In this document: in pieces, positions 44,087 through 53,347 of the stretch
How positions within the stretch are numbered: the stretch's first letter is position 1
How the letters are laid out: each line of letters opens with the position of its first letter
Origin: Leptothrix sp. (in: b-proteobacteria)
GTDB lineage: Bacteria; Pseudomonadota; Gammaproteobacteria; Burkholderiales; Burkholderiaceae_C
NCBI GenBank assembly: GCA_013822265.1
Contig: PNKD01000011.1
Span: 1-57,555, forward strand
Reading direction: 5' to 3'
DNA: 57,555 nt
Program-made: the position numbers and the translations under genes
Notes under the pieces: model-generated
What the model saw: the letters and a program-made list of their open reading frames with translations, nothing else
Told to the model about the DNA's origin: nothing
Database searches by the model: none

Positions 44087-45415
44087 ATGAAGATCACCGT
44101 TTTCGGCGCAGGCTACGTAGGCCTCGTCACCGGCGCCTGCATGGCCGAGATGGGCAACCACGTACTCTGCGTCGACGTCGACCCGCGCAAGATCGACATG
44201 CTCAAGCGCGGCGAGGTGCCCATCCATGAACCAGGCCTGGACACCATGATCCAGCGCAACGCCGCCGCCGGCCGCCTGCAGTTCACCACCGACGCCGCCG
44301 CGGCCGTGGCCCACGGCACCATGCAGTTCATCGGCGTGGGCACGCCGCCCGACGAAGATGGCTCGGCCGACATGCGCTACGTGCTGGCCGTGGCCAAGAC
44401 GATCGGCCAGCACATGACCGACTACAAGGTGGTGATCGACAAGAGCACGGTGCCGGTGGGTACGGCCGACAAGGTCCGCGCCACCATCGCCGCGCAACTG
44501 GCCGAGCGCGGCACGCCGATGAGCTATGCCGTCGTCAGCAACCCCGAGTTCCTGAAGGAAGGCGCGGCCATCGACGACTTCATGAAGCCCGACCGCATCG
44601 TCATCGGCAGCGACGACGAACGCGCCACGCTGCTGATGCGCGCCGTCTACGCGCCCTTCATGCGCAACAGCGACCGGCTGGTGATGATGGACGTGCGCAG
44701 CGCCGAGTTCACCAAGTACGCTGCCAACGCCATGCTGGCAACGCGCATCAGCTTCATGAACGAACTGGCCCGCCTGGCTGACGTGTTGGGCGCCGACATC
44801 GAGTGGGTGCGCAAGGGCATCGGCAGCGACCCGCGTATCGGCACACACTTCCTCTACCCGGGCACGGGCTACGGCGGTTCGTGTTTCCCGAAGGACGTGA
44901 AGGCCCTGGTCTACGCGGGCAAGGAAAACGGCGTGCGCCTGGGCGTGCTGGAAGCTGTGGAAGCAGCCAACGACCGCCAGAAGCGTGTGCTCGTCGACAA
45001 AATAGTGGCGCGCTATGGCGAAGACCTGCGAGGGCGCACTTTCGCCATGTGGGGCTTGGCCTTTAAGCCGAATACGGATGACATGCGGTATGCCCCCAGC
45101 CGTACCATCGTGGCCGAGCTTTCCGCCCGCGGTGCTGAGGTTCAGGCCTATGACCCGGTGGCGATGAAAGAGGCCGCCCGCGTGATGCCGGATGTCCCTG
45201 GGTTGCGCTTTGCCAGCGGCTGGATGTCCGCGCTTGAGGGCGCCGACGCGCTGCTGGTCGTTACGGAGTGGAAGGAGATTCGAAATCCCGACTTCGACGC
45301 GATCAAGTCGGCATTGAAAGACGCTGTGATCTTCGATGGACGCAACTTGTACGAGCCGGCACTGATGAAGAGCCTGGGCATTCACTACCAGGGCGTTGGG
45401 CGCGGTGAGCGCTAG
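44087..45415 (+). CDS. ugd: UDP-glucose 6-dehydrogenase
   Basis: 442 residues. The NAD site is [30 protein letters not shown] and [20 protein letters not shown] are Ugd hallmarks, and the catalytic Cys266 is in [16 protein letters not shown], with Lys210 and Asn214. It oxidises UDP-glucose to UDP-glucuronate with two NAD+. It starts at ATG 44087, 58 bases after the acyl-CoA ligase. The product would feed a uronic acid into the EPS. It differs in branch from the dehydrogenase at 3848. Confidence 0.95.
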   Translation: MKITVFGAGYVGLVTGACMAEMGNHVLCVDVDPRKIDMLKRGEVPIHEPGLDTMIQRNAAAGRLQFTTDAAAAVAHGTMQFIGVGTPPDEDGSADMRYVLAVAKTIGQHMTDYKVVIDKSTVPVGTADKVRATIAAQLAERGTPMSYAVVSNPEFLKEGAAIDDFMKPDRIVIGSDDERATLLMRAVYAPFMRNSDRLVMMDVRSAEFTKYAANAMLATRISFMNELARLADVLGADIEWVRKGIGSDPRIGTHFLYPGTGYGGSCFPKDVKALVYAGKENGVRLGVLEAVEAANDRQKRVLVDKIVARYGEDLRGRTFAMWGLAFKPNTDDMRYAPSRTIVAELSARGAEVQAYDPVAMKEAARVMPDVPGLRFASGWMSALEGADALLVVTEWKEIRNPDFDAIKSALKDAVIFDGRNLYEPALMKSLGIHYQGVGRGER

Positions 45416-46318
45416 GTAGGCTCTGCAAGACAGGCCATGACTTGCGTGCTGTGAGCCCATGACCGCCATGGGCGGCACAGTCCGACGCGGCAGGCCGACT
45501 CCGGCATGACGGTCTCGATGCGCTGGCGCACCGGTGCGTCCGGCCCGAGCAGGCCTTGCTGGCCCATCAGGCGCAGGAGGTTCATCGTCGCCGCGGCCAG
45601 CTTGCACACCAACGCGTGGGTGGCGAACTTGCCCGAGGGCAGCCTCGTGAAGTCCCGGTTCGTCCTGAACTCCGCTTGGGTCTGCCGGTGCGCACCATGG
45701 TCGGCATGCCGATCGATGATCTGTTGCGCGCCCAGCCGCGGCGGCAGCGTCGTCGTCCAGCCGTCGAGTTCGACCTCGGGCACGATCAGGTGCAAAGCGG
45801 CCGCGCTGACGGTGCGCTCGACAGGCCGCAGCACACGGCGCACCGGGCGGCTGACGCCTTCGATGCGAACGGCTGCTCCCACAGCGCCACGCGCTTGCCA
45901 GGACGGGGATGCTCCCGGCTCGCGGCGCCGCGATCACGGTCGCGCAGCCCGGCATCGATCTGCGCGGCCCGCTCGGCGCGGTCGGTGCTGCGCGGGCTCC
46001 ACTTGTCCACGCCCGCGCAAGTGCGGTCCACGCCTGACTTGGCGGTGCCACCGGTGTCCATGGCAATGGTGTCGAAATCGCTCTGGGCCTGCATCAGCAG
46101 GCCCAGATAGCTGTGCTCGATGTCGCCGTTGCCCACGCCGGCGCGCACCGGCCGCGCGGCATCCACTCGCGCCAGCACCGGGCCAAGGTCTCGGGATGGC
46201 CGCCGACCCATGCCAAGCCCGCTACCGGGTTGAGGTCGTGCTTGAGCTGCGCGACTTCGATCGTGCGCATGACCGAATCGTCTTGGCGTGCGTGCGCTTC
46301 TTCAGCAATCGGCGTTAA
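45412..46318 (-). pseudogene. Degenerate IS1380-type transposase remnant
   Basis: The minus strand holds broken transposase pieces in more than one frame. The best is the C-terminal end (45412-45882) with FTRLPSGKFATHALVCKLAA and MNLLRLMGQQGLLG, a hallmark of IS1380-family DDE transposases. A second frame (about 45786-46211) has GNGDIEHSYLGLLMQAQSDF and IAMDTGGTAKSGVD. A third short piece begins near 46318. Frameshifts and a missing N-terminal third make it inactive. No terminal repeats are recognised. Plus-strand open frames across it are shadows. It marks an old insertion between ugd and the methyltransferase. Confidence 0.72.
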
Positions 46319-46462
46319 CCGCAGGGTATTCGGCCATAGAGGTGAGGTCGCGAACTCAGGAATACGACAACCCGAAGCGTCGACACCTCCGATTTCTCTG
46401 ATTCAGTGCGCCAGTGGGTGGGTGCGAAGCGTATAAGGTCTGCATCAAGCTCCGCCCAGCAA

Positions 46463-47248
46463 ATGCTCAAATTCCTGCAGGCTCGCAGCGCCAATTCCAT
46501 GAGGCGTGCACTTCGCCGCCTGCTCTGGCATCTGCGCGAGCGTGGTCTCAGAGCGACCTTGGCGGTTGGCCTGAAGAACATTTGGGTCTTGTCAAGGAAG
46601 GCAATCGACCAGCGCTTCGATCGCCAGTTTGGCGTCAACACGTCCGGACGGGTCGAACTGACTGAGCTGACGATCGAGTGTGGAAGGCGCCAAAGTGGCG
46701 TCTATTACGAGCCCACGCCCCGGCGAACGTTTTTCCAGATTCTTCGCAGCCTGCACATCGAGTACAGCCGTTTTGACTTTGTCGACTTTGGATGCGGAAA
46801 GGGGCGGACTCTGCTGATGGCCTCACGCCTTCCCTTCAGGACCATCCATGGTGTGGAGTTTGCTCGTGAGTTGGCCGATGAGGCGCGCGGTAACGTGCAG
46901 CGGTTCGTGGATCCTCGGCGAGCTTGTTTTGACATTGCCGTCAGTTGTGCCGATGCAGCCAACTTTGCCATTCCCGACCGTCCGGTCCTGCTCTATCTCT
47001 TCAACCCTTTCGGCCCAGACGTGATGAAAGCCATCGTCGGCAACATCGAAGACGCGCTCGAGCGTGGCACTCCGGAAGTCCTCGTTGTCTACTACCACCC
47101 GCTCAGCCTCGACATCTTCGAGGCCTCCCCTTATCTCGAGTGTGTCGCGCGTCGGCGCCTCGTCTTCGACCTTGCTTCCCCTCAGTTGCGTGGCTATGCC
47201 GTGTTTCGCGGTCAACGGGCGCGCGCAGGCCGGCGGCCCTGCGCTTGA
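46463..47248 (+). CDS. Class I SAM-dependent methyltransferase
   Basis: About 261 residues. An N-terminal basic helical part is followed by motif I DFVDFGCGKGRTLLMAS, TIHGVEFARELADEA and PVLLYLFNPFGPDVM (motif IV equivalent). The pattern DFGCGKGR-x-L resembles methyltransferases often found beside EPS genes. The start is uncertain: ATG 46463 or 46499, with no clear ribosome site. It lies between the transposase remnant and the PLP decarboxylase gene and is not part of the usual XrtA set. The target is unknown. Confidence 0.8.
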   Translation: MLKFLQARSANSMRRALRRLLWHLRERGLRATLAVGLKNIWVLSRKAIDQRFDRQFGVNTSGRVELTELTIECGRRQSGVYYEPTPRRTFFQILRSLHIEYSRFDFVDFGCGKGRTLLMASRLPFRTIHGVEFARELADEARGNVQRFVDPRRACFDIAVSCADAANFAIPDRPVLLYLFNPFGPDVMKAIVGNIEDALERGTPEVLVVYYHPLSLDIFEASPYLECVARRRLVFDLASPQLRGYAVFRGQRARAGRRPCA

Positions 47249-47338
47249 AGTTGCGGTTCAATCCCCGTCTGTCGTCCAATCACGTTCTTCCTTGTCAGCC
47301 ACGACACTGTTTCAAACCACTCGACAACCGATGCCCCA

Positions 47339-48583
47339 ATGAACTCACCTCCTCGAACGTTGCCGGCTCATGCGCCCATGGAGCAGTACCCCGTTCTCGA
47401 AGGGCAACTTGTAGTCGGCGGCCACAAGATCGTCCGGCTGGCTGCCCGTGTTGGTCAGACGCCGTTCTATGCCTACGACCGTGGCCTGTTGCAGGCTCGC
47501 GTAGCGCAGCTGCGTGGCGCGTTGCCGCCTGCGGTGAAGCTGCACTACGCAATGAAGGCCAACCCCATGCCTGCGCTGGTGGGGCTGATGGCCGGCCTGG
47601 TGGACGGCATAGACGTGGCCTCGGCCGGTGAGTTGAAGGTGGCGCTGGACGCTGGCGCCGATCCGGCCGAGATCAGCTTTGCCGGCCCCGGCAAGCGTGA
47701 CCCGGAGCTCTGGCAGGCCGTGGCTGCCGGCGTGCTGGTGAACGTGGAGTCGATGCGTGAACTGCCGGTGCTTGCCGCGGCGCAGCAGGCGCTGGGCCTG
47801 CCTGCGCGCGTGGCCGTACGTGTCAACCCCGACTTCGAGCTCAAGGGCTCGGGCATGAAGATGGGAGGCGGGCCGAAGCAGTTCGGGCTGGACACGGAAG
47901 TGGTGCCCGAAGCGCTGGCGTGGATAGGGCGCGAGGGGCTGGCCTTCGAGGGTTTTCACCTCTTCGCCGGTTCGCAGAACCTGCGCGCCGAGAGCATCTG
48001 CGAGGCGCAGCAGAAGAGCTACGAACTGGCGTCGCGGCTGGCAGCTTCTGCGCCGTCACCCGTGAGGTTTCTGAACCTGGGTGGCGGCTTCGGCATCCCG
48101 TATTTTCCGGGGGAGCAGCGGCTGGACCTGGCGCCCATCGGCGCCAACCTGGCCGGCATCGTCGAGCGCGCGGCCAAGGAACTGCCCGAGGCGGGCATCG
48201 TCATCGAACTCGGGCGCTACTTCGTGGGCGAGGCGGGCCTTTACGTGGCGCGTGTGGTCGACCGCAAGGTGTCGCGTGGGCAGGTGTATCTGGTCACCGA
48301 TGGTGGCCTGCACCACGCGCTGGCGGCCAGCGGCAACTTCGGGCAGGTGGTGCGCAAGAACTACCCGGTGACGGTGGCCAACCGCGCTGGCGCGACAGAA
48401 CGTGAAGTGGCCTCGGTGGTGGGCCCGCTGTGTACGCCGCTGGATCTGCTGGCCGATCGGATGCACTTGCCCGTGGCGCAGGTCGGTGACCTCGTTGCCG
48501 TGTTCCAGAGTGGGGCTTACGGGCCCAGTGCCAGCCCGCAGGGTTTCCTGGGGCATCCGGCCGTGGTCGAGGTGCTGGTGTGA
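47339..48583 (+). CDS. PLP-dependent decarboxylase, exosortase A-associated (TIGR03099-like)
   Basis: 414 residues of the LysA/ornithine decarboxylase fold III family. The PLP Lys73 is in KLHYAMKANPMPAL. FEGFHLFAGSQNL and FLNLGGGFGIPYF are barrel motifs, VIELGRYFVGEAGLYVARV is the phosphate-side region, and the C-terminal catalytic Cys is in VVGPLCTPLDLL. Relatives decarboxylate amino acids such as diaminopimelate. The XrtA version probably makes an amine or amino acid for glycan decoration with the acyl-CoA ligase and ACP. It is followed 1 base after the stop by the ligase-like gene. Confidence 0.92.
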   Translation: MNSPPRTLPAHAPMEQYPVLEGQLVVGGHKIVRLAARVGQTPFYAYDRGLLQARVAQLRGALPPAVKLHYAMKANPMPALVGLMAGLVDGIDVASAGELKVALDAGADPAEISFAGPGKRDPELWQAVAAGVLVNVESMRELPVLAAAQQALGLPARVAVRVNPDFELKGSGMKMGGGPKQFGLDTEVVPEALAWIGREGLAFEGFHLFAGSQNLRAESICEAQQKSYELASRLAASAPSPVRFLNLGGGFGIPYFPGEQRLDLAPIGANLAGIVERAAKELPEAGIVIELGRYFVGEAGLYVARVVDRKVSRGQVYLVTDGGLHHALAASGNFGQVVRKNYPVTVANRAGATEREVASVVGPLCTPLDLLADRMHLPVAQVGDLVAVFQSGAYGPSASPQGFLGHPAVVEVLV

Positions 48584-48584
48584 C

Positions 48585-50972
48585 ATGACCGGTGCGCCGG
48601 TCCGGGCGGTCCGGCTGCTGCCTGGTGTGTTTGCCTGCTTGGCCGCACTGGGCGCGGCTGCGCTGGCCGCGCACCATCCGCTGTCGCCGCTGTTGGCGCT
48701 GACGGCTTGCATCGCGATGGGCGTTTTCGCCTTTGCGCTGCCGGCGGCGTGGCCGCTCTTGGTGCTGCCGCTGATGCCCTTGATTGGGCTGATGCCCTGG
48801 TCGGGTTGGCTGCTGGTGGAGGAACTCGACCTCCTCGTGCTGGCTGCGGCCGCTGGGGGTTACGCGCGTTGGGCCTGGCGCAAGCCGCAGGCCGAAGCCC
48901 AGGCCCACCGGCACGCACCCTGGGCGTGGTTTTGGCTGCTGCCCTTGCTGGCGGTCACGGGGGTGGCCTTGCTGCGCGGCTTGGCCGATGCGACGCCCGC
49001 GCCCTGGCACTGGTGGCACGGCTACCGCGACCCGCTTAACAGCTTGCGCCTGGCCAAGCCTGTGCTGGCCACCCTGCTGATGCTGCCGTTGGTGCTGCAG
49101 CACTTCAGGCGACAGCCACAGGCCAGCACGCGTGCGTTCGCGCTGGGCATGGCCGGTCTGCTGGCCACGGTGGCCTGGGGCGTGTTCTGGGAGCGCTGGG
49201 CGAACACGGGGCTGCTCAATTTCAGCACCGATTACCGCGCCGTCGGCCTGTTCTGGGAAATGCACGTGGGCGGTGCGGCGCTCGATGCGGCGCTGGCCAT
49301 GGGCTTGCCCTTTGGTGTCGCGGCCTTGGCCGCCGCGCGCACGCCGCGCGCCTGGGCCTTGGCCGCCGGCGTGGTGGCCCTGGGGGCTTATGCGGCGCTG
49401 ACCACGTTCTCGCGCGTCGTGTACCTGGCGGCGCCCATGGCCGTGGCCCTGTGGTGGGGGCTCGACCGCAGGCGGCTCGGCCAGCGCATGGGGTCGGCCG
49501 GTCTGCGCGCGGGTCTCGTCGCTGGCGTGGTGACGTCGGGTCTGGCGGCGTGGCTGTTCTCGACGGGTGGGTACCGGTCTATGCTGGCGCTGATGGGGGC
49601 CCTGGCGCTGCTGCTGCCGATGGCGTCCGTGGCGCGACGGCTGCCGCCGCGGCCCTGGCTGTTCGGCCTGCTTGGAATCGTCGCTGGCAGCGCGCTGGCC
49701 GCCGGATCGCTGGTGCTGAACAAGGGCCCCTATCTGCTGTACGTCGCGGCCTGGCTGGCGACGGTGGCCGCCGGGTGGCGGGCCCGACATCGCCCTTCGC
49801 CGTCCGGCGCTTTCATGCTGGCTGGCTTCGGCGTGCTGCTGCCGGCCATGGTCGTCGTCGGCGTGGGCTGGCATGGCACCGCCGCAGCCCCAGCCGGGTT
49901 CGCGTCGGCCGTGGTGCTGGCTTTGACGCTGGTGGCGGCGTGCGCACGGCAGCGCCCGCTGTGGCCCGAGAACTGGCGTTGGCAGGCCACGTGGCTGGCG
50001 GTGATGGCCATGGGCGCCGTGGTCATCGGCGTGTTCGGCGGCGGTGCCTACATGAGCGAGCGCTTCACGACGAGTTCGGGCGACACCCGCGTGCGCCAGG
50101 ACCACGTGTACAAGACGCTGTCTTGGTTGAGCGCCGAGGACTGGTGGCTGGGCAAGGGCCTCGGCCGCTTCGTCGACAACTACGCCCTGTCGGGCAAGAT
50201 CGAAGACCAGGTGGGCGACTACAGACTCGTGGCTGCGGGCGGGCGTGGCGGCGGCCAGGCGCTGGTCATCACCAGCGGCAAGCACGTCCTGGGCTGGGGC
50301 GAGATCTTCCGCGTCTCGCAACGTGTGGCCGTGCCCGCGCCGGGGCCACTGGAGGTGCGGCTGGACGTGCGTGCGGTGCAAGCGCTCGTAGTGCATGTGG
50401 ACATCTGTGAAAAGCACCTGCTCTACACCGGCAACTGTCGAACGCGCGAGATCGGCATCAAGGCCACCGAGGGCCGATGGCAGCCAGTGACGCTGACGCT
50501 GGAACCGCACAACCTGAGCCGCGGCTCGTGGTGGGCGCCGCGTTTCATCGTGTTTTCGGTGGCCCTGGGTTCGTCGGGGCATCGCATGGAGGTCGACCAG
50601 ATCAGCCTGCGCGATGGCGCAGGCAACCAATTGCTGACCAACGGCGGCTTTGAGGACGGCATGGCGCGGTGGTTCTTCAGCAGCGATCGCCACCACATGC
50701 CCTGGCACGCCAAGAACATGGCTGTTCACGTGCTTTTCGAGCAAGGGCTGCTTGGTCTGGCGGCCTGGACGCTGGCACTGGCGGCGGCGATGTGGCGGGT
50801 GACGGCAGGTGCCGCAAGCCGTCATCCGCTGGCGCCTTCGCTGGCCTCTGCACTGCTGGGTGTGCTGGTGGTCGGACTCGTCGACAGCATCTTGGACATG
50901 CCGCGCATCGGCTGGCTGATGCTGACATTGATGGTCGTGGCGCTGGCCTTGCCGCGCAACCCCAGGGTCTGA
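48585..50972 (+). CDS. Large O-antigen ligase/polymerase-like membrane protein with extra periplasmic domain
   Basis: 795 residues. About 12 hydrophobic segments occupy residues 10-490. The loop begins with YMSERFTTSSGDTRVRQDHV and the Wzy/WaaL-like WWLGKGLGRF. Residues about 545-700 form a hydrophilic beta-rich insert ending NQLLTNGGFEDGMARWFFSS, which resembles a carbohydrate-binding module. The conserved His segment WHAKNMAVHVLFEQGLLGL follows, then final membrane helices. It may polymerise or ligate the EPS in the periplasm. ATG 48585 is chosen. The upstream open frame overlaps the decarboxylase gene. It is larger than the usual 400-450-residue ligases because of the insert. Confidence 0.8.
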   Translation: MTGAPVRAVRLLPGVFACLAALGAAALAAHHPLSPLLALTACIAMGVFAFALPAAWPLLVLPLMPLIGLMPWSGWLLVEELDLLVLAAAAGGYARWAWRKPQAEAQAHRHAPWAWFWLLPLLAVTGVALLRGLADATPAPWHWWHGYRDPLNSLRLAKPVLATLLMLPLVLQHFRRQPQASTRAFALGMAGLLATVAWGVFWERWANTGLLNFSTDYRAVGLFWEMHVGGAALDAALAMGLPFGVAALAAARTPRAWALAAGVVALGAYAALTTFSRVVYLAAPMAVALWWGLDRRRLGQRMGSAGLRAGLVAGVVTSGLAAWLFSTGGYRSMLALMGALALLLPMASVARRLPPRPWLFGLLGIVAGSALAAGSLVLNKGPYLLYVAAWLATVAAGWRARHRPSPSGAFMLAGFGVLLPAMVVVGVGWHGTAAAPAGFASAVVLALTLVAACARQRPLWPENWRWQATWLAVMAMGAVVIGVFGGGAYMSERFTTSSGDTRVRQDHVYKTLSWLSAEDWWLGKGLGRFVDNYALSGKIEDQVGDYRLVAAGGRGGGQALVITSGKHVLGWGEIFRVSQRVAVPAPGPLEVRLDVRAVQALVVHVDICEKHLLYTGNCRTREIGIKATEGRWQPVTLTLEPHNLSRGSWWAPRFIVFSVALGSSGHRMEVDQISLRDGAGNQLLTNGGFEDGMARWFFSSDRHHMPWHAKNMAVHVLFEQGLLGLAAWTLALAAAMWRVTAGAASRHPLAPSLASALLGVLVVGLVDSILDMPRIGWLMLTLMVVALALPRNPRV

Positions 50973-50989
50973 GGGGCGGCGCCGGGCCC

Positions 50990-50995
50990 TAAAAT
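50990..50995 (+). promoter_or_regulatory. Possible -10 element of the yajC-secDF operon
   Basis: TAAAAT differs from TATAAT at one position and lies 60 bases before the yajC start. No good -35 is found at 16-18 bases upstream. The position, just after the preceding stop, suits a promoter for the secretion genes. Confidence 0.35.
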
Positions 50996-51004
50996 GCGCG
51001 ATTC

Positions 51005-51021
51005 GCCCGAGCCTCTCGGGC
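51005..51021. other. 7-bp hairpin in the yajC leader
   Basis: gcccgag and ctcgggc pair around cct, followed by cttgtgt. It could be a weak terminator for the EPS transcript or a leader structure of yajC. The downstream sequence is not clearly T-rich. Confidence 0.35.
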
Positions 51022-51055
51022 CTTGTGTCAACGCTCCACTTCAGGACGTCCTACC

Positions 51056-51382
51056 GTGTTCATCTCCACCGCCTTCGCCCAAACCGCCCCGGCCGCAGCC
51101 TCCAGCGGCACCGACACCCTCTTCAGCATGCTCCCCCTGGTGCTGATGTTCGTGGTGCTGTACTTCATCATGATCCGCCCGCAGATGAAGAAGCAGAAGG
51201 AGCACAAGGCCATGATCGAGGCGCTGGCCAAGGGTGACGAGGTCGTCATCGCCGGTGGCCTGCTGGGCCGCGTGGCCAAGCTGGGTGACAACTACCTCAA
51301 CGTCGAGGTCGCCAACGGCGTCGAGCTGCAGGTGCAGCGCGGCGCGGTCGTCCAGGTGCTGCCCAAGGGCACGTTCAAGTAG
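51056..51382 (+). CDS. yajC: Preprotein translocase subunit YajC
   Basis: 108 residues: a short periplasmic N-terminus, one membrane helix (about 21-41, LFSMLPLVLMFVVLYFIMI) and a cytoplasmic part with RPQMKKQKEHKAMIEALAKGD. It joins SecDF at the inner membrane. GTG 51056 has AGGA 9 bases upstream (51043-51046). The longer open frame would add 11 non-family residues. It is followed by secD after 100 bases. Confidence 0.95.
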   Translation: MFISTAFAQTAPAAASSGTDTLFSMLPLVLMFVVLYFIMIRPQMKKQKEHKAMIEALAKGDEVVIAGGLLGRVAKLGDNYLNVEVANGVELQVQRGAVVQVLPKGTFK

Positions 51383-51482
51383 TCGGTTGCAAGCTGCGCG
51401 CCGTGCCGTGACGCGGTTGTCGTGGCCTGTCCGATCCCGGTGACGCGGCCATGCCTGCGCCACCCGCCCTCAGGAATCCGTC

Positions 51483-53333
51483 ATGAACCGCTACCCCCTG
51501 TGGAAGTACGCCATCCTCGGCGTCGTCTTGCTGATCGGCCTGCTCTACACCTTGCCGAACTTCTACGGCGAGGCGCCTGCGGTGCAGGTCTCGGGCAGCA
51601 AGTCGACGGTGCAGGTCGACGCCGGCATGGTGCAGCGCGTGCAGCAGACGCTCGCCGCGGCCCAGATCAAGGCCGACTTCGTGCGTTTCGACGGCAGTTC
51701 CGTGCGCGTGCGCTTCGACGACATCGACACCCAGATCAAGGCCAAGGACGCGCTGCTCAAGGCGCTGAACCCCGACGCGGCCGACGCGCGCTACATCGTC
51801 GCGCTGAACCTGGTCTCGCGCACCCCCGAGTGGCTGACCAAGCTGCACGCGCTGCCGATGTACCTGGGCCTGGACCTCAGAGGCGGCGTGCACTTTCTGA
51901 TGCAGGTGGACATGCGCGGCGCGCTCAAGCAGGCCGTCGACACCTACAGCAGCGACGCGCGCAGCGCGCTGCGCGAGAAGCGCGTGCGCTTCACCGGCAT
52001 CGCGCGCGAGCCCAACGGCGTGGTCGTGACGCTGCCCGACGGCACCGAGGCCACCAAGGCGCGCGACCTGCTGTTCGACCGCATGCCGGCACTGACCTGG
52101 ACGCAGGAGACCGACGCCGGCGCCGTGCGCATCGTCGGTCGCCTGTCGCCCAAGGCCATCACCGACATCCAGACCCAGGCCGTGACGCAGAACATCGAGA
52201 CGCTGCACAAGCGCGTCAACGAGCTGGGCGTGGCCGAGCCGGTGATCCAGAAGCAGGGCCTCGACCGCGTGGTCGTGCAGCTGCCCGGCGTGCAGGACCC
52301 GGCGCGAGCCAAGGACATCCTGGGCCGCACCGCGACGCTGCAGTTCCGTCTCGTCGAACCCGACACCGCCGCCGCAGCCGAGGTGGTGCCGACACGCCAG
52401 GGCACGAACGTCGGCCTGAAGCGCGACGTCATCGCCACCGGTGACCAGCTCAAGAACGCCTCGGCCACGATCGACAAGGACCAGCGCCCGGCGGTCAGCG
52501 TGCGCCTGGACGACATCGCCGGGCGCAACATGCGCAACGTCACGCGCGAGAACCTGGGCAAGCCCATGGCCATCGTGCTGTACGAGAAGGGCAAGGGCGA
52601 GGCGCTGTCGGTGGCCACCATTCAGGGCGAGTTCGGCACCGACTTCCAGATCACCGGCAACTTCACGCCGCAGGAAACCGCCGACCTGGCGCTGCTGACG
52701 CGTGCCGGCGCGCTGGCCGCGCCGATGGAGATCATCGAAGAGCGCACCATCGGCCCCAGCCTGGGCAAGGACAACATCGACAAGGGCTTCCAGAGCGTGC
52801 TGTGGGGCTTCATCGCCATTGCCGTCTTCATGTGCGCGTACTACGCGCTGTTCGGCGTGTTCTCGACGGTGGCGCTGTCCTTCAACCTGCTGTGCCTGGT
52901 GGCCGTGCTGTCGATGCTGCAGGCCACGCTGACGTTGCCGGGCATCGCGGCCATCGCGCTCACGCTGGGCATGGCCATCGACGCCAACGTGCTGATCAAC
53001 GAACGCGTGCGCGAGGAGCTGCGCAATGGATTGCCGCCCCAGCAGGCCATTCACAAAGGCTACGAAATGGCCTGGGGCACCATCCTCGACAGCAACGTGA
53101 CGACGATGATCGCCGGCCTGGCGCTGCTGACCTTCGGCTCGGGCCCGGTGCGCGGCTTCGCCGTGGTGCACTGCCTGGGCATCATGACCAGCATGTTCTC
53201 TGCGGTGATGTTCTCGCGCGGCCTCGTCAACCTCTGGTACGGCGGCAAGAAGCGCCTGAAGTCGGTGTCCATCGGGCAGATCTGGCGGCCTGACGGCAGC
53301 AAGCCGCCCGCCGTCGAAACCAACGAAGCCTGA
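51483..53333 (+). CDS. secD: Protein translocase subunit SecD
   Basis: 616 residues. There is one N-terminal membrane helix (LGVVLLIGLLYTLPNFYGE region). The large periplasmic domain has the D1 motif LGLDLRGGVHFLMQVD, and five C-terminal helices include LGMAIDANVLINERVREEL (D4). SecD with SecF uses the proton gradient to pull preproteins across the inner membrane. AGGA lies 7 bases before ATG 51483. It is followed by secF after 14 bases. Length and order are normal for betaproteobacteria. Confidence 0.97.
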   Translation: MNRYPLWKYAILGVVLLIGLLYTLPNFYGEAPAVQVSGSKSTVQVDAGMVQRVQQTLAAAQIKADFVRFDGSSVRVRFDDIDTQIKAKDALLKALNPDAADARYIVALNLVSRTPEWLTKLHALPMYLGLDLRGGVHFLMQVDMRGALKQAVDTYSSDARSALREKRVRFTGIAREPNGVVVTLPDGTEATKARDLLFDRMPALTWTQETDAGAVRIVGRLSPKAITDIQTQAVTQNIETLHKRVNELGVAEPVIQKQGLDRVVVQLPGVQDPARAKDILGRTATLQFRLVEPDTAAAAEVVPTRQGTNVGLKRDVIATGDQLKNASATIDKDQRPAVSVRLDDIAGRNMRNVTRENLGKPMAIVLYEKGKGEALSVATIQGEFGTDFQITGNFTPQETADLALLTRAGALAAPMEIIEERTIGPSLGKDNIDKGFQSVLWGFIAIAVFMCAYYALFGVFSTVALSFNLLCLVAVLSMLQATLTLPGIAAIALTLGMAIDANVLINERVREELRNGLPPQQAIHKGYEMAWGTILDSNVTTMIAGLALLTFGSGPVRGFAVVHCLGIMTSMFSAVMFSRGLVNLWYGGKKRLKSVSIGQIWRPDGSKPPAVETNEA

Positions 53334-53347
53334 GCGGGAGCAGCACC

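Noticed and set aside
45506..46318. Plus-strand 270-codon open frame in the IS1380 region
   Set aside because: Arg/Ser/Cys-rich shadow of the decayed minus-strand transposase.
48294..50825. Very long open frame on minus opposite the ligase-like gene
   Set aside because: Its product is Gln/Arg/His-rich with no domain or membrane pattern. The plus strand encodes a clear membrane protein, so this is a high-GC antisense shadow.
51375..53171. Long minus-strand open frame opposite secD
   Set aside because: Gln/His/Val-rich, no known domain. secD on plus is unmistakable.
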